Shown here piece by piece: positions 50,647 through 61,500 of a stretch of 64,000 nt of DNA (position 1 is the stretch's first letter; every line of letters starts with the position of its first letter). Where the stretch lies: NCBI RefSeq assembly GCF_016428975.1, contig NZ_JAELTT010000003.1, positions 1 through 64,000 of the forward strand, read 5' to 3'. This DNA is from Dyella sp. ASV21 (lineage in GTDB: Bacteria > Pseudomonadota > Gammaproteobacteria > Xanthomonadales > Rhodanobacteraceae). Below the pieces are notes generated by a model, which saw nothing but the letters and a program-made list of their open reading frames with translations, had not been told where the DNA came from and did no database searches. Both the position numbers and the translations under genes were made by a program.

Positions 50647-52008
50647 ATGAACACCTCCCCCGCTGCCGACGCGCTGGTGCGTCGCGACCTGAGCCATCTG
50701 TGGCACCCCTGCACACAGATGCACGATCACGAAACCGTACCGATGGTGCCGATCGCCCGTGGCGAAGGCGCCTGGCTGATCGGCACGGATGGCCGCCGCT
50801 ACCTGGACGGCATCAGCTCGTGGTGGACCAACCTGTTCGGCCACGCCAATTCACGCATCGCGGCGGCGCTGGCCGAGCAGGCACGTACGCTGGAGCACGT
50901 GATTTTTGCCGGCTTCACCCACGAACCGGCGGTGGCGCTGGCCGAGGCGCTGGTGAAGGCCACGCCGCCGGGGCTGGAACGCGTGTTCTACGCGGACAAC
51001 GGTTCGGCGGCGATCGAAGTGGCTCTGAAAATGAGCTTCCACTACTGGCTCAACCAGGGGCACGGCGAAAAAACGCGGTTCATCGCGCTCACCGGCAGTT
51101 ATCACGGTGAAACGCTGGGTGCGCTGTCGGTCAGCGATGTGGCGCTGTATCGCAAGACCTATGCCCCCCTGCTGCTCACCCCGATTCTGGCGCCCTCACC
51201 GGACACCTACGAAGCCGAACCCGGCGAAAGCGCCACCGAAGTCGCCCGCCGCCGCCTGGGCGATCTGCGCGCGATGCTGGAACGGCACGCGCATGAGGTT
51301 TGCGCGGTGATCGTGGAGCCGTTGGTACAGTGCGCGGGTGGCATGCGCATGTATCACCCCGATTACCTCGCCGGGCTGCGCGCGCTGTGCGATGAGTTCC
51401 AGGTGCATTTCATCGCCGATGAGATCGCCGTCGGCTTTGGCCGCACCGGCACCTTGTTCGCCTGCGAGAAGGCCCAGGTAACGCCCGACTTCATGTGCCT
51501 GTCCAAGGGACTCACGGGCGGCTTCCTGCCGCTGTCGGCCGTGTTGACTACATCGGCGGTGTACGAGGCCTTCTACGCCGAGTACAGCGCGGGCAAGGCC
51601 TTTCTCCACTCCCATAGTTACACCGGCAATCCGCTGGCCTGCCGGGTAGCGCTGGAAACCCTGGGCATCTTCCGCGATGAGCCGGTGCTGGAACGCAACC
51701 GGGAACTTTCGGCACACCTGGCGCGGCGCCTGGCGCCGCTGCGTGACCACCCGCACGTGGCGGACGTACGCCAGACAGGCATGATCGCCGCCGTGGAACT
51801 GGTGGCGGACAAAGCGACCCGGCGCCCCTTCCCCGCCGCCGACCGGCGCGGCCTGCGTGTTTACCTGCATGGCCTGGCGAATGAAGCGCTACTGCGCCCG
51901 CTGGGGGACATCATCTACTTCATGCCGCCCTACGTGATCACCACGGCGGAACTCGATCACTTGGTGGACACCGCCATCCAGGGTATCGAGCGCGCCGTGG
52001 CACCGTAA
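50647..52008 (+). CDS. bioA: Adenosylmethionine-8-amino-7-oxononanoate aminotransferase
   Basis: This 453-residue class III PLP aminotransferase makes 7,8-diaminopelargonic acid from KAPA with SAM as amino donor, the third dedicated step of biotin synthesis. The N-terminus LSHLWHPCTQMHDHETVP and RYLDGISSWWTNLFGH are BioA-specific. YADNGSAAIEVALKMSFHYW and LTGSYHGETLGALSV bind the cofactor. FIADEIAVGFGRTG holds the pyridine-binding aspartate, and Lys287 in CLSKGLTGGFLPLS forms the Schiff base. It starts 62 bases from the divergent gspN-like gene. Other bio genes are not nearby. Confidence 0.95.
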   Translation: MNTSPAADALVRRDLSHLWHPCTQMHDHETVPMVPIARGEGAWLIGTDGRRYLDGISSWWTNLFGHANSRIAAALAEQARTLEHVIFAGFTHEPAVALAEALVKATPPGLERVFYADNGSAAIEVALKMSFHYWLNQGHGEKTRFIALTGSYHGETLGALSVSDVALYRKTYAPLLLTPILAPSPDTYEAEPGESATEVARRRLGDLRAMLERHAHEVCAVIVEPLVQCAGGMRMYHPDYLAGLRALCDEFQVHFIADEIAVGFGRTGTLFACEKAQVTPDFMCLSKGLTGGFLPLSAVLTTSAVYEAFYAEYSAGKAFLHSHSYTGNPLACRVALETLGIFRDEPVLERNRELSAHLARRLAPLRDHPHVADVRQTGMIAAVELVADKATRRPFPAADRRGLRVYLHGLANEALLRPLGDIIYFMPPYVITTAELDHLVDTAIQGIERAVAP

Positions 52009-52018
52009 TCGCGGTCGC

Positions 52019-52375
52019 TTAGTGGCCGCCGGAAACCGTCATGCTGGGGTCGAGCTGACGCAGCGCGGGCCCGAGGGTGGGTGAACCGGTGCGCTGGAGG
52101 TCATCGCGACTGTAGCTGCGGCCTGGCACCGGCAGGCAACTGCCGGATTTGGCGGGAATCAGGCTGCCCGTGCTCTGGATGCAGTTGCGATCGCCCGGCT
52201 TGGGACCACTGGATGGCTTACTCTGCGCGGCCGGCGCATTGGCCTGCGGGTCCTGGAAGGCATGCATGCTGCTGTCGCTCTGCGCGGCCGGCGGCGTGGT
52301 CTGCGCCATGGCGAGCGGGCTTGCGCCCAGCGCGAGGAGTAGAACCAGCAGGGATGTTTTGTAGGAGCTGACCAT
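52019..52375 (-). CDS. Small exported protein of unknown function
   Basis: I do not recognise a family. The 118-residue product starts with a signal peptide (SSYKTSLLVLLLALGASPLA, ending AMAQ). A Pro/Ala/Gln/Ser-rich segment follows (about residues 25-60), then a part with two cysteines (GDRNCIQSTGSLIPAKSGSC) that could form one disulfide. The sequence PGRSYSRDDLQRTGSPTLGP near the end may be a short conserved region. It sits between bioA and rsmE on the opposite strand, 10 bases from the bioA stop. The signal peptide and clean frame support a real gene. Confidence 0.7.
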   Translation of the reverse strand: MVSSYKTSLLVLLLALGASPLAMAQTTPPAAQSDSSMHAFQDPQANAPAAQSKPSSGPKPGDRNCIQSTGSLIPAKSGSCLPVPGRSYSRDDLQRTGSPTLGPALRQLDPSMTVSGGH

Positions 52376-52547
52376 GTTCCACCTCCGGGGATGAGTGGGA
52401 TAGCTTCATCATGCTGCGCCCACGCCGAACGCCAGGCAAATGCACCGGTCAAGCCGCGTTTTGCCCGTTCAGCGGGGCCAGGCCCCCGTGGGGACGCTCT
52501 TGCCACGGTCGGCTATGCTTGCTGTTTTCACTGGTATAGAACGCTTT

Positions 52548-53282
52548 ATGCGCACGATCCGCATACACGTGGAGCAGCCCCTTGCCATGAACCTTGAGCT
52601 GGCGTTGCCAGCGCAGGCGGGCGAACACGTGGCGCGCGTGCTGCGCCTGAATGCCGGGGATCCGATCACCCTGTTCAACGGTGACGGCCACGACTACCCG
52701 GCACTCATCCAGGCCGTGGGCAAGCGCGAGGTCGTCGTTCAGGTACAAGCCGCCCAGCCGGTGGACAACGAATCGCCCCTGCCGCTGACGCTGGCCCAGG
52801 GCGTGGCGCGTGGCGAGAAGATGGATCTGATCGTGCAGAAGGCCACCGAACTGGGCGTGGTCCGCATCGTGCCGCTGCTTACCGAACGCTCCGAGGTGAA
52901 GCTGGATGCCACCCGGGCGGAGAAGCGGCTGGCGCACTGGCGCGCCGTGGCCGCCAGTGCCTGCGAACAGAGCGGCCGAGCCCGGGTTCCGGAGATTGCC
53001 CCGGCCATCGCCCTGGAGGCCTGGCTACGCGGGCTGGCGGATGACGGCAGCCTGCGCTTGGCGCTACTGCCCGAGGGCACGCAACGCGCCAGCGCAGTGC
53101 GCTTTGGCCCAGCGGGTGGCGTATTGGTGGTGGGTCCGGAGGGCGGACTGGGTACGCGTGATACCTCGGCCTTGGCCGACGCGGGTTTTGCAGGCTTACA
53201 ACTGGGACCGCGCATCCTGCGCACAGAGACGGCGGGCCTGGCGGCACTGGCTGCCTTGCAGGCCCTGCACGGCGACCTGTGA
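52548..53282 (+). CDS. rsmE: 16S rRNA (uracil-1498-N3)-methyltransferase
   Basis: This 244-residue SPOUT-class enzyme methylates N3 of U1498 in 16S rRNA, near the decoding site. A PUA-like N-terminal domain (RTIRIHVEQPL, HVARVLRLNAGDPITLFNGD) precedes the knotted SAM-binding domain. The knot motifs are KMDLIVQKATELGVVRIVPL, VLVVGPEGGLGTRD and LGPRILRTETAGLAAL. The ATG at 52548 yields the normal length. It is convergent with the chpC-like gene, 24 bases away. Confidence 0.95.
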   Translation: MRTIRIHVEQPLAMNLELALPAQAGEHVARVLRLNAGDPITLFNGDGHDYPALIQAVGKREVVVQVQAAQPVDNESPLPLTLAQGVARGEKMDLIVQKATELGVVRIVPLLTERSEVKLDATRAEKRLAHWRAVAASACEQSGRARVPEIAPAIALEAWLRGLADDGSLRLALLPEGTQRASAVRFGPAGGVLVVGPEGGLGTRDTSALADAGFAGLQLGPRILRTETAGLAALAALQALHGDL

Positions 53283-53306
53283 TCGCCGTGCGGGCTTGGC
53301 GGCTTG

Positions 53307-53783
53307 TCAGCTGGCCAGTTCGAGCAGGTCGACCAACTCCGCCTCAATGCCTTCCAAGTCGGGGATCACCGCCACGTCGTCGCGCACCAGCACCTGGGCG
53401 CGCACACCCGGCGGCAGCGGCGCGCCATCGTGCGTGGGAATGATCAGCTCTGCGTTGAGCGTGGTCAGGCGCGGGAACCCTTGCGTGATCACCGCGATAA
53501 ACGGCAGGTCCGCGTGACCGCTCAGCGCCTTCAGCACGGCGACGCGCACGGCCTGTTCGCTGTCGCCGTCATCACCCCCCGCCAGCGCGCTGAACGAGAG
53601 CAAGGGCACGCGCCAGCCACGCCAGGCGATACGACCCAACAACCAGTGCGGCGCGCCCTCCACCGGCTCGGGCGTAGGCAGCGTGATCACTTCGGCTACG
53701 GTGGCGTTGGGCAGCAGCAAGCGCAGGTTGCCCACCGGCACCAGCACGCAACGGATTTCACGGGGTAGCGGTAGCTCGCTCAT
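53307..53783 (-). CDS. chpC: CheW-like protein of the Pil-Chp system
   Basis: This 158-residue protein is a single CheW domain (IRCVLVPVGNLRLLLPNATV, WLLGRIAWRGWRVPLLSF, PFIAVITQGFPRL). CheW proteins link receptors to the CheA kinase. As the last gene of the Pil-Chp cluster, after the CheB-like gene, it corresponds to ChpC of Pseudomonas aeruginosa, which helps couple the kinase to an additional input. It overlaps the chpB-like stop by four bases. The segment between the two beta subdomains is divergent, which is usual for ChpC. Confidence 0.87.
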   Translation of the reverse strand: MSELPLPREIRCVLVPVGNLRLLLPNATVAEVITLPTPEPVEGAPHWLLGRIAWRGWRVPLLSFSALAGGDDGDSEQAVRVAVLKALSGHADLPFIAVITQGFPRLTTLNAELIIPTHDGAPLPPGVRAQVLVRDDVAVIPDLEGIEAELVDLLELAS

Positions 53784-55516
53784 CGCCGACGTTCCATGGA
53801 CATCTCCTCAACCAGGCGCGCCGCCAGTTCTGCGGGCGTGCCGGAATAGCTATGCAGGTGTTCGGCTTCGATGCCGTTCACCATATCGGCAAAATGCCCT
53901 TCGCTGGATGCTTCCACCCACACCTGGCCGCCGCGGTCATAAATCGCCTGGCAGCCACCCACCGCGTCGTTGGCATGGCCCGCGAACACGATGGCCTGGG
54001 CCGAGCGCCCATATACATTGGCGGCCATGGTGAAGCTGGCATCGATGGGCGAGCTCTGTACGTCCATTCCTTCCAGCGCTTGCAACTCGATGCGTCCGTC
54101 GCGATGCACGCGCGCCTGCTGACCATCGGGCACCACCAGCACTTCACCGTGGCGTGCGCGGCCGCCATGCTCGGCGACGCGAACGGGTAGCGGACTGTGT
54201 TCGCCCAGTACGTCGGCCAAGGCTTCGGCCGAGGTGCCACGCAAATGCTGGACGTGCAGCACCGTCATGCGCAAGTCGGTGGGCAGATGCGAGAGGAAGG
54301 CACACACCGCATCGGCGCTGCCCGCCGCGGCGCCAAGCACCAGCAGGCGGCCGATGACGGTATCCAGATTCTCCAGCAACATCTCGTGGCCGCCTTCGTA
54401 GGCAACCGGTGCGATGGCTTCTTCTATCGACACCAGCTCCAGGCTCATGCCCGGCTGGAGTTCGTGCTCCTCACCGCCTTCGGGTGCCAGGAAATCCGAT
54501 GCACTCAGCTTTTCGATACCGAATTCCGCCGCATGCACAGGCGGGGCTGGCACTGCGGCAGAGGCCGGTGCATCGTCCGTGTCCACCAGTGCCCAGTGGG
54601 ATGCCTGGTCCAGCAGGCTGGGTTCCACCTTGCCGACCGCCGCCGTTGCGGGCATGAACGAGTCGTCCAGCGGCGCCAGCGAAAGGTGATCCAGCTGGAA
54701 GGACGGCATCACGCGCGCCGCCTCCGTGATCAGCGGCTCGTCGACTTGCGGCGCCAGCTCGAACGGCGCCGGCCCCTGCGTGTCGAGCAGATCCACCGCC
54801 ATGGGTTCGTCGTGGAAGGGTTGCGCTGTGGCGTGCTCCGCCTCGGCGACAGCACCGAAATGGCCGTCGTGCAGCGGCGGCAGATCATCGTCGACACTGA
54901 ACTTGAGGCCGGAACCGAATTCGTCGTGCTCAGGCGCGTCCTCATCAGCCGCGAGCAGCGCTTCCAGCTCCGCCGCCAGCGACTCCGACTCGGCCGCCGT
55001 TTCCAAGGGTTCGTCGACGGCATGGGCGTGATGAAAGCTGCCTGCAACCAGGGAATCGTCGCCCTCGAAGAAACCCTCGGGCGCCGCAGTGGCTTCAGCG
55101 ACATACATGGTCGCTACGGCCGGAGCCTCGGGCAGAACGTCGACCACCCCAGGCGCGTGTTGCGGGCGCGGCGGATCGAGATCGCCCTGCGCCAACACCT
55201 TCACCGCCAGATGGCGGGCCCAGCGCGCACGATCCCAGCCGTCCAACTCGCGGCTGGCCTGTGCGTCGTTGAAGACCACCCGCGGATGGTCCCCATCGAT
55301 GACGTCGTAAAGGCGATCGAGATCATCCTCGACCTCCTCGTCCAGATTCACTACCAGCACCTGCGCACCGGTACCAGCGAGCATGTCCCTGCTCAAGGTG
55401 GACAAGGCCCCCTCGTGGACGATGCGCGCGCCTCGTTCCTTCAGTGCTTCGCGCAACTGGCTGCCCAGCTCCTGGTCATCGAACAGCAGTGCAACCGCGG
55501 TAGCCGATTCAGCCAT
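53780..55516 (-). CDS. chpB: CheB-like protein of the Pil-Chp system lacking the catalytic serine
   Basis: This 578-residue protein has a divergent receiver-like N-terminus (VALLFDDQELGSQLREALKE, VLVVNLDEEVEDDLDRLYDV). A long acidic, Ala-rich low-complexity middle (about residues 110-385) and a CheB methylesterase-like C-terminus (about 390-575) follow. In CheB the nucleophile serine lies in GAS-T-GG. Here the text is LLVLGAAAGSADAV, so the serine is alanine. The catalytic His (VLHVQHLRG) and Asp (VFAGHANDAVGG) remain. It may be inactive as an esterase. The start overlaps the pilL stop by eight bases. Confidence 0.88.
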   Translation of the reverse strand: MAESATAVALLFDDQELGSQLREALKERGARIVHEGALSTLSRDMLAGTGAQVLVVNLDEEVEDDLDRLYDVIDGDHPRVVFNDAQASRELDGWDRARWARHLAVKVLAQGDLDPPRPQHAPGVVDVLPEAPAVATMYVAEATAAPEGFFEGDDSLVAGSFHHAHAVDEPLETAAESESLAAELEALLAADEDAPEHDEFGSGLKFSVDDDLPPLHDGHFGAVAEAEHATAQPFHDEPMAVDLLDTQGPAPFELAPQVDEPLITEAARVMPSFQLDHLSLAPLDDSFMPATAAVGKVEPSLLDQASHWALVDTDDAPASAAVPAPPVHAAEFGIEKLSASDFLAPEGGEEHELQPGMSLELVSIEEAIAPVAYEGGHEMLLENLDTVIGRLLVLGAAAGSADAVCAFLSHLPTDLRMTVLHVQHLRGTSAEALADVLGEHSPLPVRVAEHGGRARHGEVLVVPDGQQARVHRDGRIELQALEGMDVQSSPIDASFTMAANVYGRSAQAIVFAGHANDAVGGCQAIYDRGGQVWVEASSEGHFADMVNGIEAEHLHSYSGTPAELAARLVEEMSMERRR

Positions 55517-58500
55517 TGAGTGACTCCAGGGCACGCTGTTCGAGCACTTCGCTGATCTGCACCAGCAAATCCGCTTCCTGGTAAGGCTTGCCGAGGTAGC
55601 GATCCACGCCGATGTCAAACGCGCGCTGGCGGTGTTTGTCGCCGGTACGCGAGGTGATCATGATGATCGGCACGTCGCGCAGACGCGCATCGGCCTTCAT
55701 ATGCGTGGCCAGCTCGTAGCCATCCATGCGCGGCATTTCAATGTCGAGAAGCATCAGGTCGGGCACGCGCTCATGCAGCTTTTCGAGGGCGTCCACACCG
55801 TCCTTGGCCGTACTGACCTCGTACTCGTGGCGCTCCAGCACGCGGCCGGTGACCTTGCGCATGGTGATGGAATCGTCGACCACCATCACCAGCGGGCGCA
55901 CGCGGGTTTCTTCCACCACCGGCACCTGTACCGCCGAGAGACCCTCCTCCAGGCGCTGCAGACGACGCGTGATGCCATGACGCACGAGCGGCGCCAGGTC
56001 CAGAATGATCAGCACCGAGCCATCGCCCATGATGGTGGCGCCGAGGATGCCAGGCACCGAACTGATCTGCGGGCCGACCGATTTCACCACGATCTCGCGC
56101 GAGCCGATTACGGCATCGATGCGGATGGCGGCACGCAGATCACCCGAGCGCGTGAGCAGCAACGGCAGCTGTTCTTCATCGTTGGCGTGGCTGCTCGGCA
56201 GGCCGAGCAATTCCGACAGATCGTGGATGCTGTAGTCGTCGCCACCATAGGGGAACGACGGCTCCGCATCAGCCATGCGCTCGATCAGCTCCGCCGGGCT
56301 GATGCGGGCAACGCCCTGCACCGAGGTCATCGGAATGGCGAAGGAAGATTCACCCATCCGCACCAGGATGGCCTGTGTCACCGCCAACGTGAACGGCAGG
56401 CGCAGCACGAAAGTGGTGCCTTCGCCGGCCTTCGATTCGATGGAGAGGGCGCCACCGAGCTGCTTGATCTCGTTGGCCACCACGTCCATGCCCACGCCGC
56501 GACCGGCCAACTGGGTCACCGTGCTGGCGGTGGAGAAGCCGGGTTGGGTGATCAGCGCGAGCACTTGGTCGTCGCTGAGCTTGGCGTCGGTACGAATCAG
56601 ACCGCGCTCGACACCGCGCTTGCGGATGGCTTCGCGATCCAGGCCACGACCGTCATCGGTCACGCGCACCACTACTTCGGTGGCTTCGCGGGCCACACGG
56701 ATACGCACCACGCCCTCATCCGGCTTGCCCGCCTTGCGGCGATCGGCCGGCGATTCGATACCGTGTGCCACCGCGTTGCGCAGCATGTGCTCAAACGGCG
56801 CCTTGATGCGGTCGAGCAGGTTGCGATCCATTTCGCCGTGCGCGCCTTCTACGAACAGCTGCGCGTTCTTGCCCTCTTCCTGGGCGGCCTGGCGCAATGT
56901 GCGACGCAGGTTCGGCACCATGGTGTCGAACGGCAGCATGCGCGTACGCAGCAAGCCGTCCTGCAGTTCAGAAGACACGCGCGACTGCTGGATCAGCAGC
57001 GTTTCGGCCTGGCGGGTCAACTCATCCAGCATGCCCTGAATGGACACAAGGTCGGATACCGACTCGGCCAGCGCACGCGAGTACTGCTGCAACTGGGAGA
57101 AGCGATCCAGCTCGAGCGGATCGAACACCGAGATGCCCGCTTCGCGGTGCTCACGCTGGAAGCGCGCGATGATCTGCGCTTCGGTTTCGATTTCCATCAT
57201 GCGCAGCTGGCTACGCAGACGTTGCACGGTCTGATCGAGTTCGACCAGGTTGAAGCGGTAGCCAGCCACCTGCTGTTCGAGGCGCGAACGGTAGATCGCC
57301 ACCTCGCCCGCGTGGTTTACCAGCGTGTCGAGCAGTTCGGCGCGAACGCGGATCTGTTCCTGCGGCGCGCTGAGCGGTTCGTCGCGTTCCTCGGGCAATA
57401 GCTCCGGCAGCTTCACGCGCTCGGGGAACGGCACCACCGTGGCCGATACCGGCTCGGCCGACGGCGTGGCGGTGCTCTCGCCCGCCATCGCGGTGAAGCG
57501 ATCGATCATGGCCTGCGGATACGGCACGCCGTGGCCCTGCGACACGCGCTGGATCAGGCCATGCAACGTATCGAAACCCGCTTCCAACGCGGCGATGAGC
57601 TCGCCCACATGGGGAGAGTCGGCATGCAGCGGCTTCTCCAGCGCGGTTTCGATGGCGTGGGTGAGGTCACCCACCGGCACCATGCCGGCGATGCGCGCAC
57701 CGCCCTTGAGCGTATGCAGGTCGCGCTGCAATTCCGCCACATGCTCGATCGCCGTGGGCGCGACGCGCCATTGGGCGAGTACGCCGTCGGAGTGGTCGAG
57801 GATCTCGCGTGCTTCCTCGATGAAGATTTCCAGCAGATCGGGATCGATCTGGTGGGGTAGCAGTAGATGCTCGTCTTCGCCGGCCGCTTCGACGTGGGCA
57901 TGCTCCGTTGCAGGCGCAGCGTCGACCACGTCCGGCGCGGCCGCGACCGGCTCAACCGCTTCGTCGGCGACGTGCTCCACGACCGGCTCATTCACCGGCA
58001 GTTCGTGCTCGACGGGTGCGGTTACCTCGATGACCGGCTCTTCGGCCACGTGATGCGCCAGCTCGTCGTGCACGGCATGTTCGATGATTTCAGGCTTCGC
58101 GACTTCGTGCTCGTCAGCGGTCGCCTCGTAGACTGCCAGCGCGTCGTCGGCTACGTCGCGCGTCATCGACTCCTCGACCGGTGCAGCGACGGCAGGCTCT
58201 CCGCCGGCGTGCTCGACAGGCGACGGTTCCTCGACGGCATCGGCCGGTGCGGTTGGCGCTTCGGCGTGGAACGCAAGGTCGTGTTCGACGACGGAAGCCA
58301 GCGGCTCCTCGGTGCCGACAGGCGTAACGGCCGCCGTCGGTTCGGCTTCGTCGAGCAACTCGGCGTAGATCGCGGCGAAATCCTTTTCCTCGTCGGAGGA
58401 CAACACCGGCGTGAAGGCGTGGTCTTGTTCGGCTGCATGGACCTGCTCGCCGGACGGCAGGTGCGCGTCCAGATCGAACTCGCCCAAGGCGGCCAGCAGT

Positions 58501-61500
58501 TCGTCGGTGTAGCTATCGATGCTTGCATCGGAAGCGGAAGCTGCTTCCGATTCGGTCTCCTGAGCGTGGCCGGAGGCGTCGGACAGGGCGGCATCCAGCG
58601 AGGCGGCCAGCATGTCTTCATGCTCGGCATCGTTGCGGGGTGCGGCGACGTCGTCGAGTTCGTCCGCGTGTGCCTCGAACAGCACATGCGCAACCTGCGG
58701 TTCCGGCTGGCTGTCCCGCAGCTCGGCAAGGCGGCGGATCAGGTTGTCCAGGTCCGGCAACTGCGGCGACGGCACGTCGAACTGGCCCATCACATAGTCC
58801 ACCGCGTCGGCGCTTTGACCGAGCAGGTGCACACCTTCGACCGACAGCGGCGTGCTGGCGGCACGCAGTCGCTTGAGCAAGCTCTCCAGCGGCGACAGCA
58901 GCTGCGAGAGCAGCGGGATGTCGACCATGGCGATGGCACCATGCAGCGTATGCACGGCGCGCAACAGGCCATCATCCACGCGCAGTTCCCCGTCGACGCG
59001 GTTGATGGTGGTGCGGATCGTTTGCAGGTACTGCGCCACTTCGCTGCGCAGGATTTCCAGCAGCACCGGATCGATCGGCGGCAGCACCGGCTCGGCGATC
59101 GCCTCGTGGGCGACCGGCGCGGTATGGGTGGGTGTGGTTTCGATATCGGCGAGGCTGGCCGCCGGTATCGCCGCGGCGACGACTTCCGAGCGCGGCACGC
59201 GACGGCGCACGATGCGGCGAACGGTTTCCATGTCGGCCGACGCCAGATCGGCGACGCGCGCGTCTTCCTGGCCACTGGCCAGGCGCTCGGCGGTTTCCAT
59301 GATGGCGGCGATCGGCGCGGTGACCGTGCCTTGCCCCATCAGTGCGGCGCGAAGCTGTGGCAGTGCATCCACGGCAACACTGACCAGAGCTTGCACACCC
59401 TCGTGCGGCGGGACCGACTGGTCCAGCACGCGGTTGAGCATGTTCTCCACCTTCCAGGCGAATTCGCCCAGCAGGCTGGCGCCCACCAAGCGGCCGGAGC
59501 CCTTCAAGGTATGGAAGGAACGGCGCAGTGGCATCAAGGCATCGAGCTGCTGCGGATCGGCCAGCCAGGTGCGGCGAGCGGCATGCAGGTTGTCGATTTC
59601 CTCCTGCATTTCCTCCAGGAAGATCTCGCGAATGTCATCGTCGATGCCGGCGGTGCTGGTGTGGAAGCCGGCTTCCGCCTGCGTGCTTCCGGCGACTGGC
59701 ACCTGCTCGAAAATCTCCTCTTCGATCTCGACCCAGTCGCTGTCCTCGCCCTGCAGGGCTTCCTGCGGGGTCATGTGCACCGAATCGGCCAGGCGCAAGC
59801 CGCTGATCTCGTGCGCTTCGGCATGCGGTGTCTGGCTGTCACCGACGATAAGGCCGGACAGATCGTCGCCATGGGCCAGACTGACGCTCTCGGAAAGCTC
59901 CGGCTGGTTGGCCAGGGCCGCGGCCAGCGCGGCATCGGCCGCCTTGGCGATGTGCTCGGGCGCCTCGTCCAGTTCCTCCGGGTCGAACGCACGGGCCGCC
60001 GGCGGTGGCCAATAGCCCAACGTACTGAGGCTGTGCTCGGCCACGTCCAGGATATGTTCCAGGCCACCGCGATGTTCGCGCGCAGCCTCGAGGTAATACT
60101 CCAACGCGGCCAGCGCATCGGCGAGATGATCCATCTGGGCGGTGCTAGGCACGCGGCGATCGACCAGCAATTCATTGCTGACGAAGCGGCCAATGCCCTC
60201 GGCCAGCTCGGCCGGGCGCGGCGCGGACAGCATGCGCATGGCTCCGGCGACTTCGTCCATCAGCGGACCGACGTCGGCGAGCTGGCGCGGCTGCCAACCC
60301 GATTCCACGTAGGCGACGATGGCTTCCTTCACCTTGGCCGTGTTGGCGGTGGCCTCGTGCATCAGCGTGGCGAGAATGTGGCGCGCTTCGCTGCGCGGCA
60401 GCATGTTCACCGGAGTCTCGACACTGATCTCTTCGTCGGCGCCGAGGCTCTCGATATGGTCGTCCAGCGAGGCTTCCACATAGAGCAGCGCGCCGGCGAC
60501 GTCGAGCAGCAGTTCTTCGTCGGGTGCCCGCACGCGCGTGGCGATTTCGTCCAGCACGCGACGCTGTTCGTTCACCACGCGACGCGGCACGCCCAGGGCC
60601 AGCATGCCCAGCGTGTCGCCCACGCGTTCCAGCACTTCGCTCTGGCTGGCCAACTGGGTGGGATCGGCGTCGGTCTGGCGCAGGAACAGATCGAGCGATT
60701 CTTTCACGCGCAGCAGGTCGTCCTTCAACGCCTTGGCCACGGAGTCCAGCAGGGCACGGTTGTGGCCCGACATGGAACCACGGGCGTGCTCCACTTCGCT
60801 GGCGTCGGGCAGCAGGTTGTCCAGCGCGTAGGTCTCGCGCAGCAGATCCATGCGCGGACTGCCCTGACGCACCTGGCCCACCACGTACAGCAGCTTGCGC
60901 GCCAGTTCGTCGGCATCGCTGCCGCGCAGACTGGCTTCGCCTTGATCGACCAATTGGCGAATGCTCCGATCGACCTTGCCGATCAGCTGGCGCACGTCGG
61001 TCGCCTGTTGGCGCAGCGCGCCGTGCTGCACGCCTTCCAATACGCCAGCGGCAATCCACCACAGGCGGCGACCCGCCACGGTATGGCAACGCGCGGTGAT
61101 GGCATCCAGGGTCTGGATCATGCCGCTCAATTGCTGGTCGTTGCCTTGCCCGCGGAACCACGACAGCAGTTGCTGCTGGAACCGCAGGCGCAGCGTGGCA
61201 ATGTCGCCGCGCAGGCGCTCTGACGACATGTCCGGCTGCGCCATCGGCGCCTGTGGCGGCAATGCCACCTCAAGGTTCGGGGTGAACAGCGCCGATTCGT
61301 GCAAGGCCTGTTGGCCGCGACTGGAACGCAGCTCGTTGAGCAGCGGCAACAGCACCACCGGCACGTCGCGATGACCGCCGGAGAGGCGCTCAAGGTAGTC
61401 GGGCAACTGCATCAGGCCGCGCATCAGTGCGGCGTAGGCGTCCTCGCGATTGGCTATGTGGTCCTCGAGCAATGAGATGGCGAGTGTTTCCATCTCCTCG

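Noticed and set aside
57867-61223. An open frame of about 1118 codons on the plus strand opposite pilL
   Set aside because: It lies antisense to a gene of clear domain structure. High GC and a biased third codon position leave the opposite frame without stops. The translation is rich in His, Gln, Arg and Gly and has no recognisable motif.
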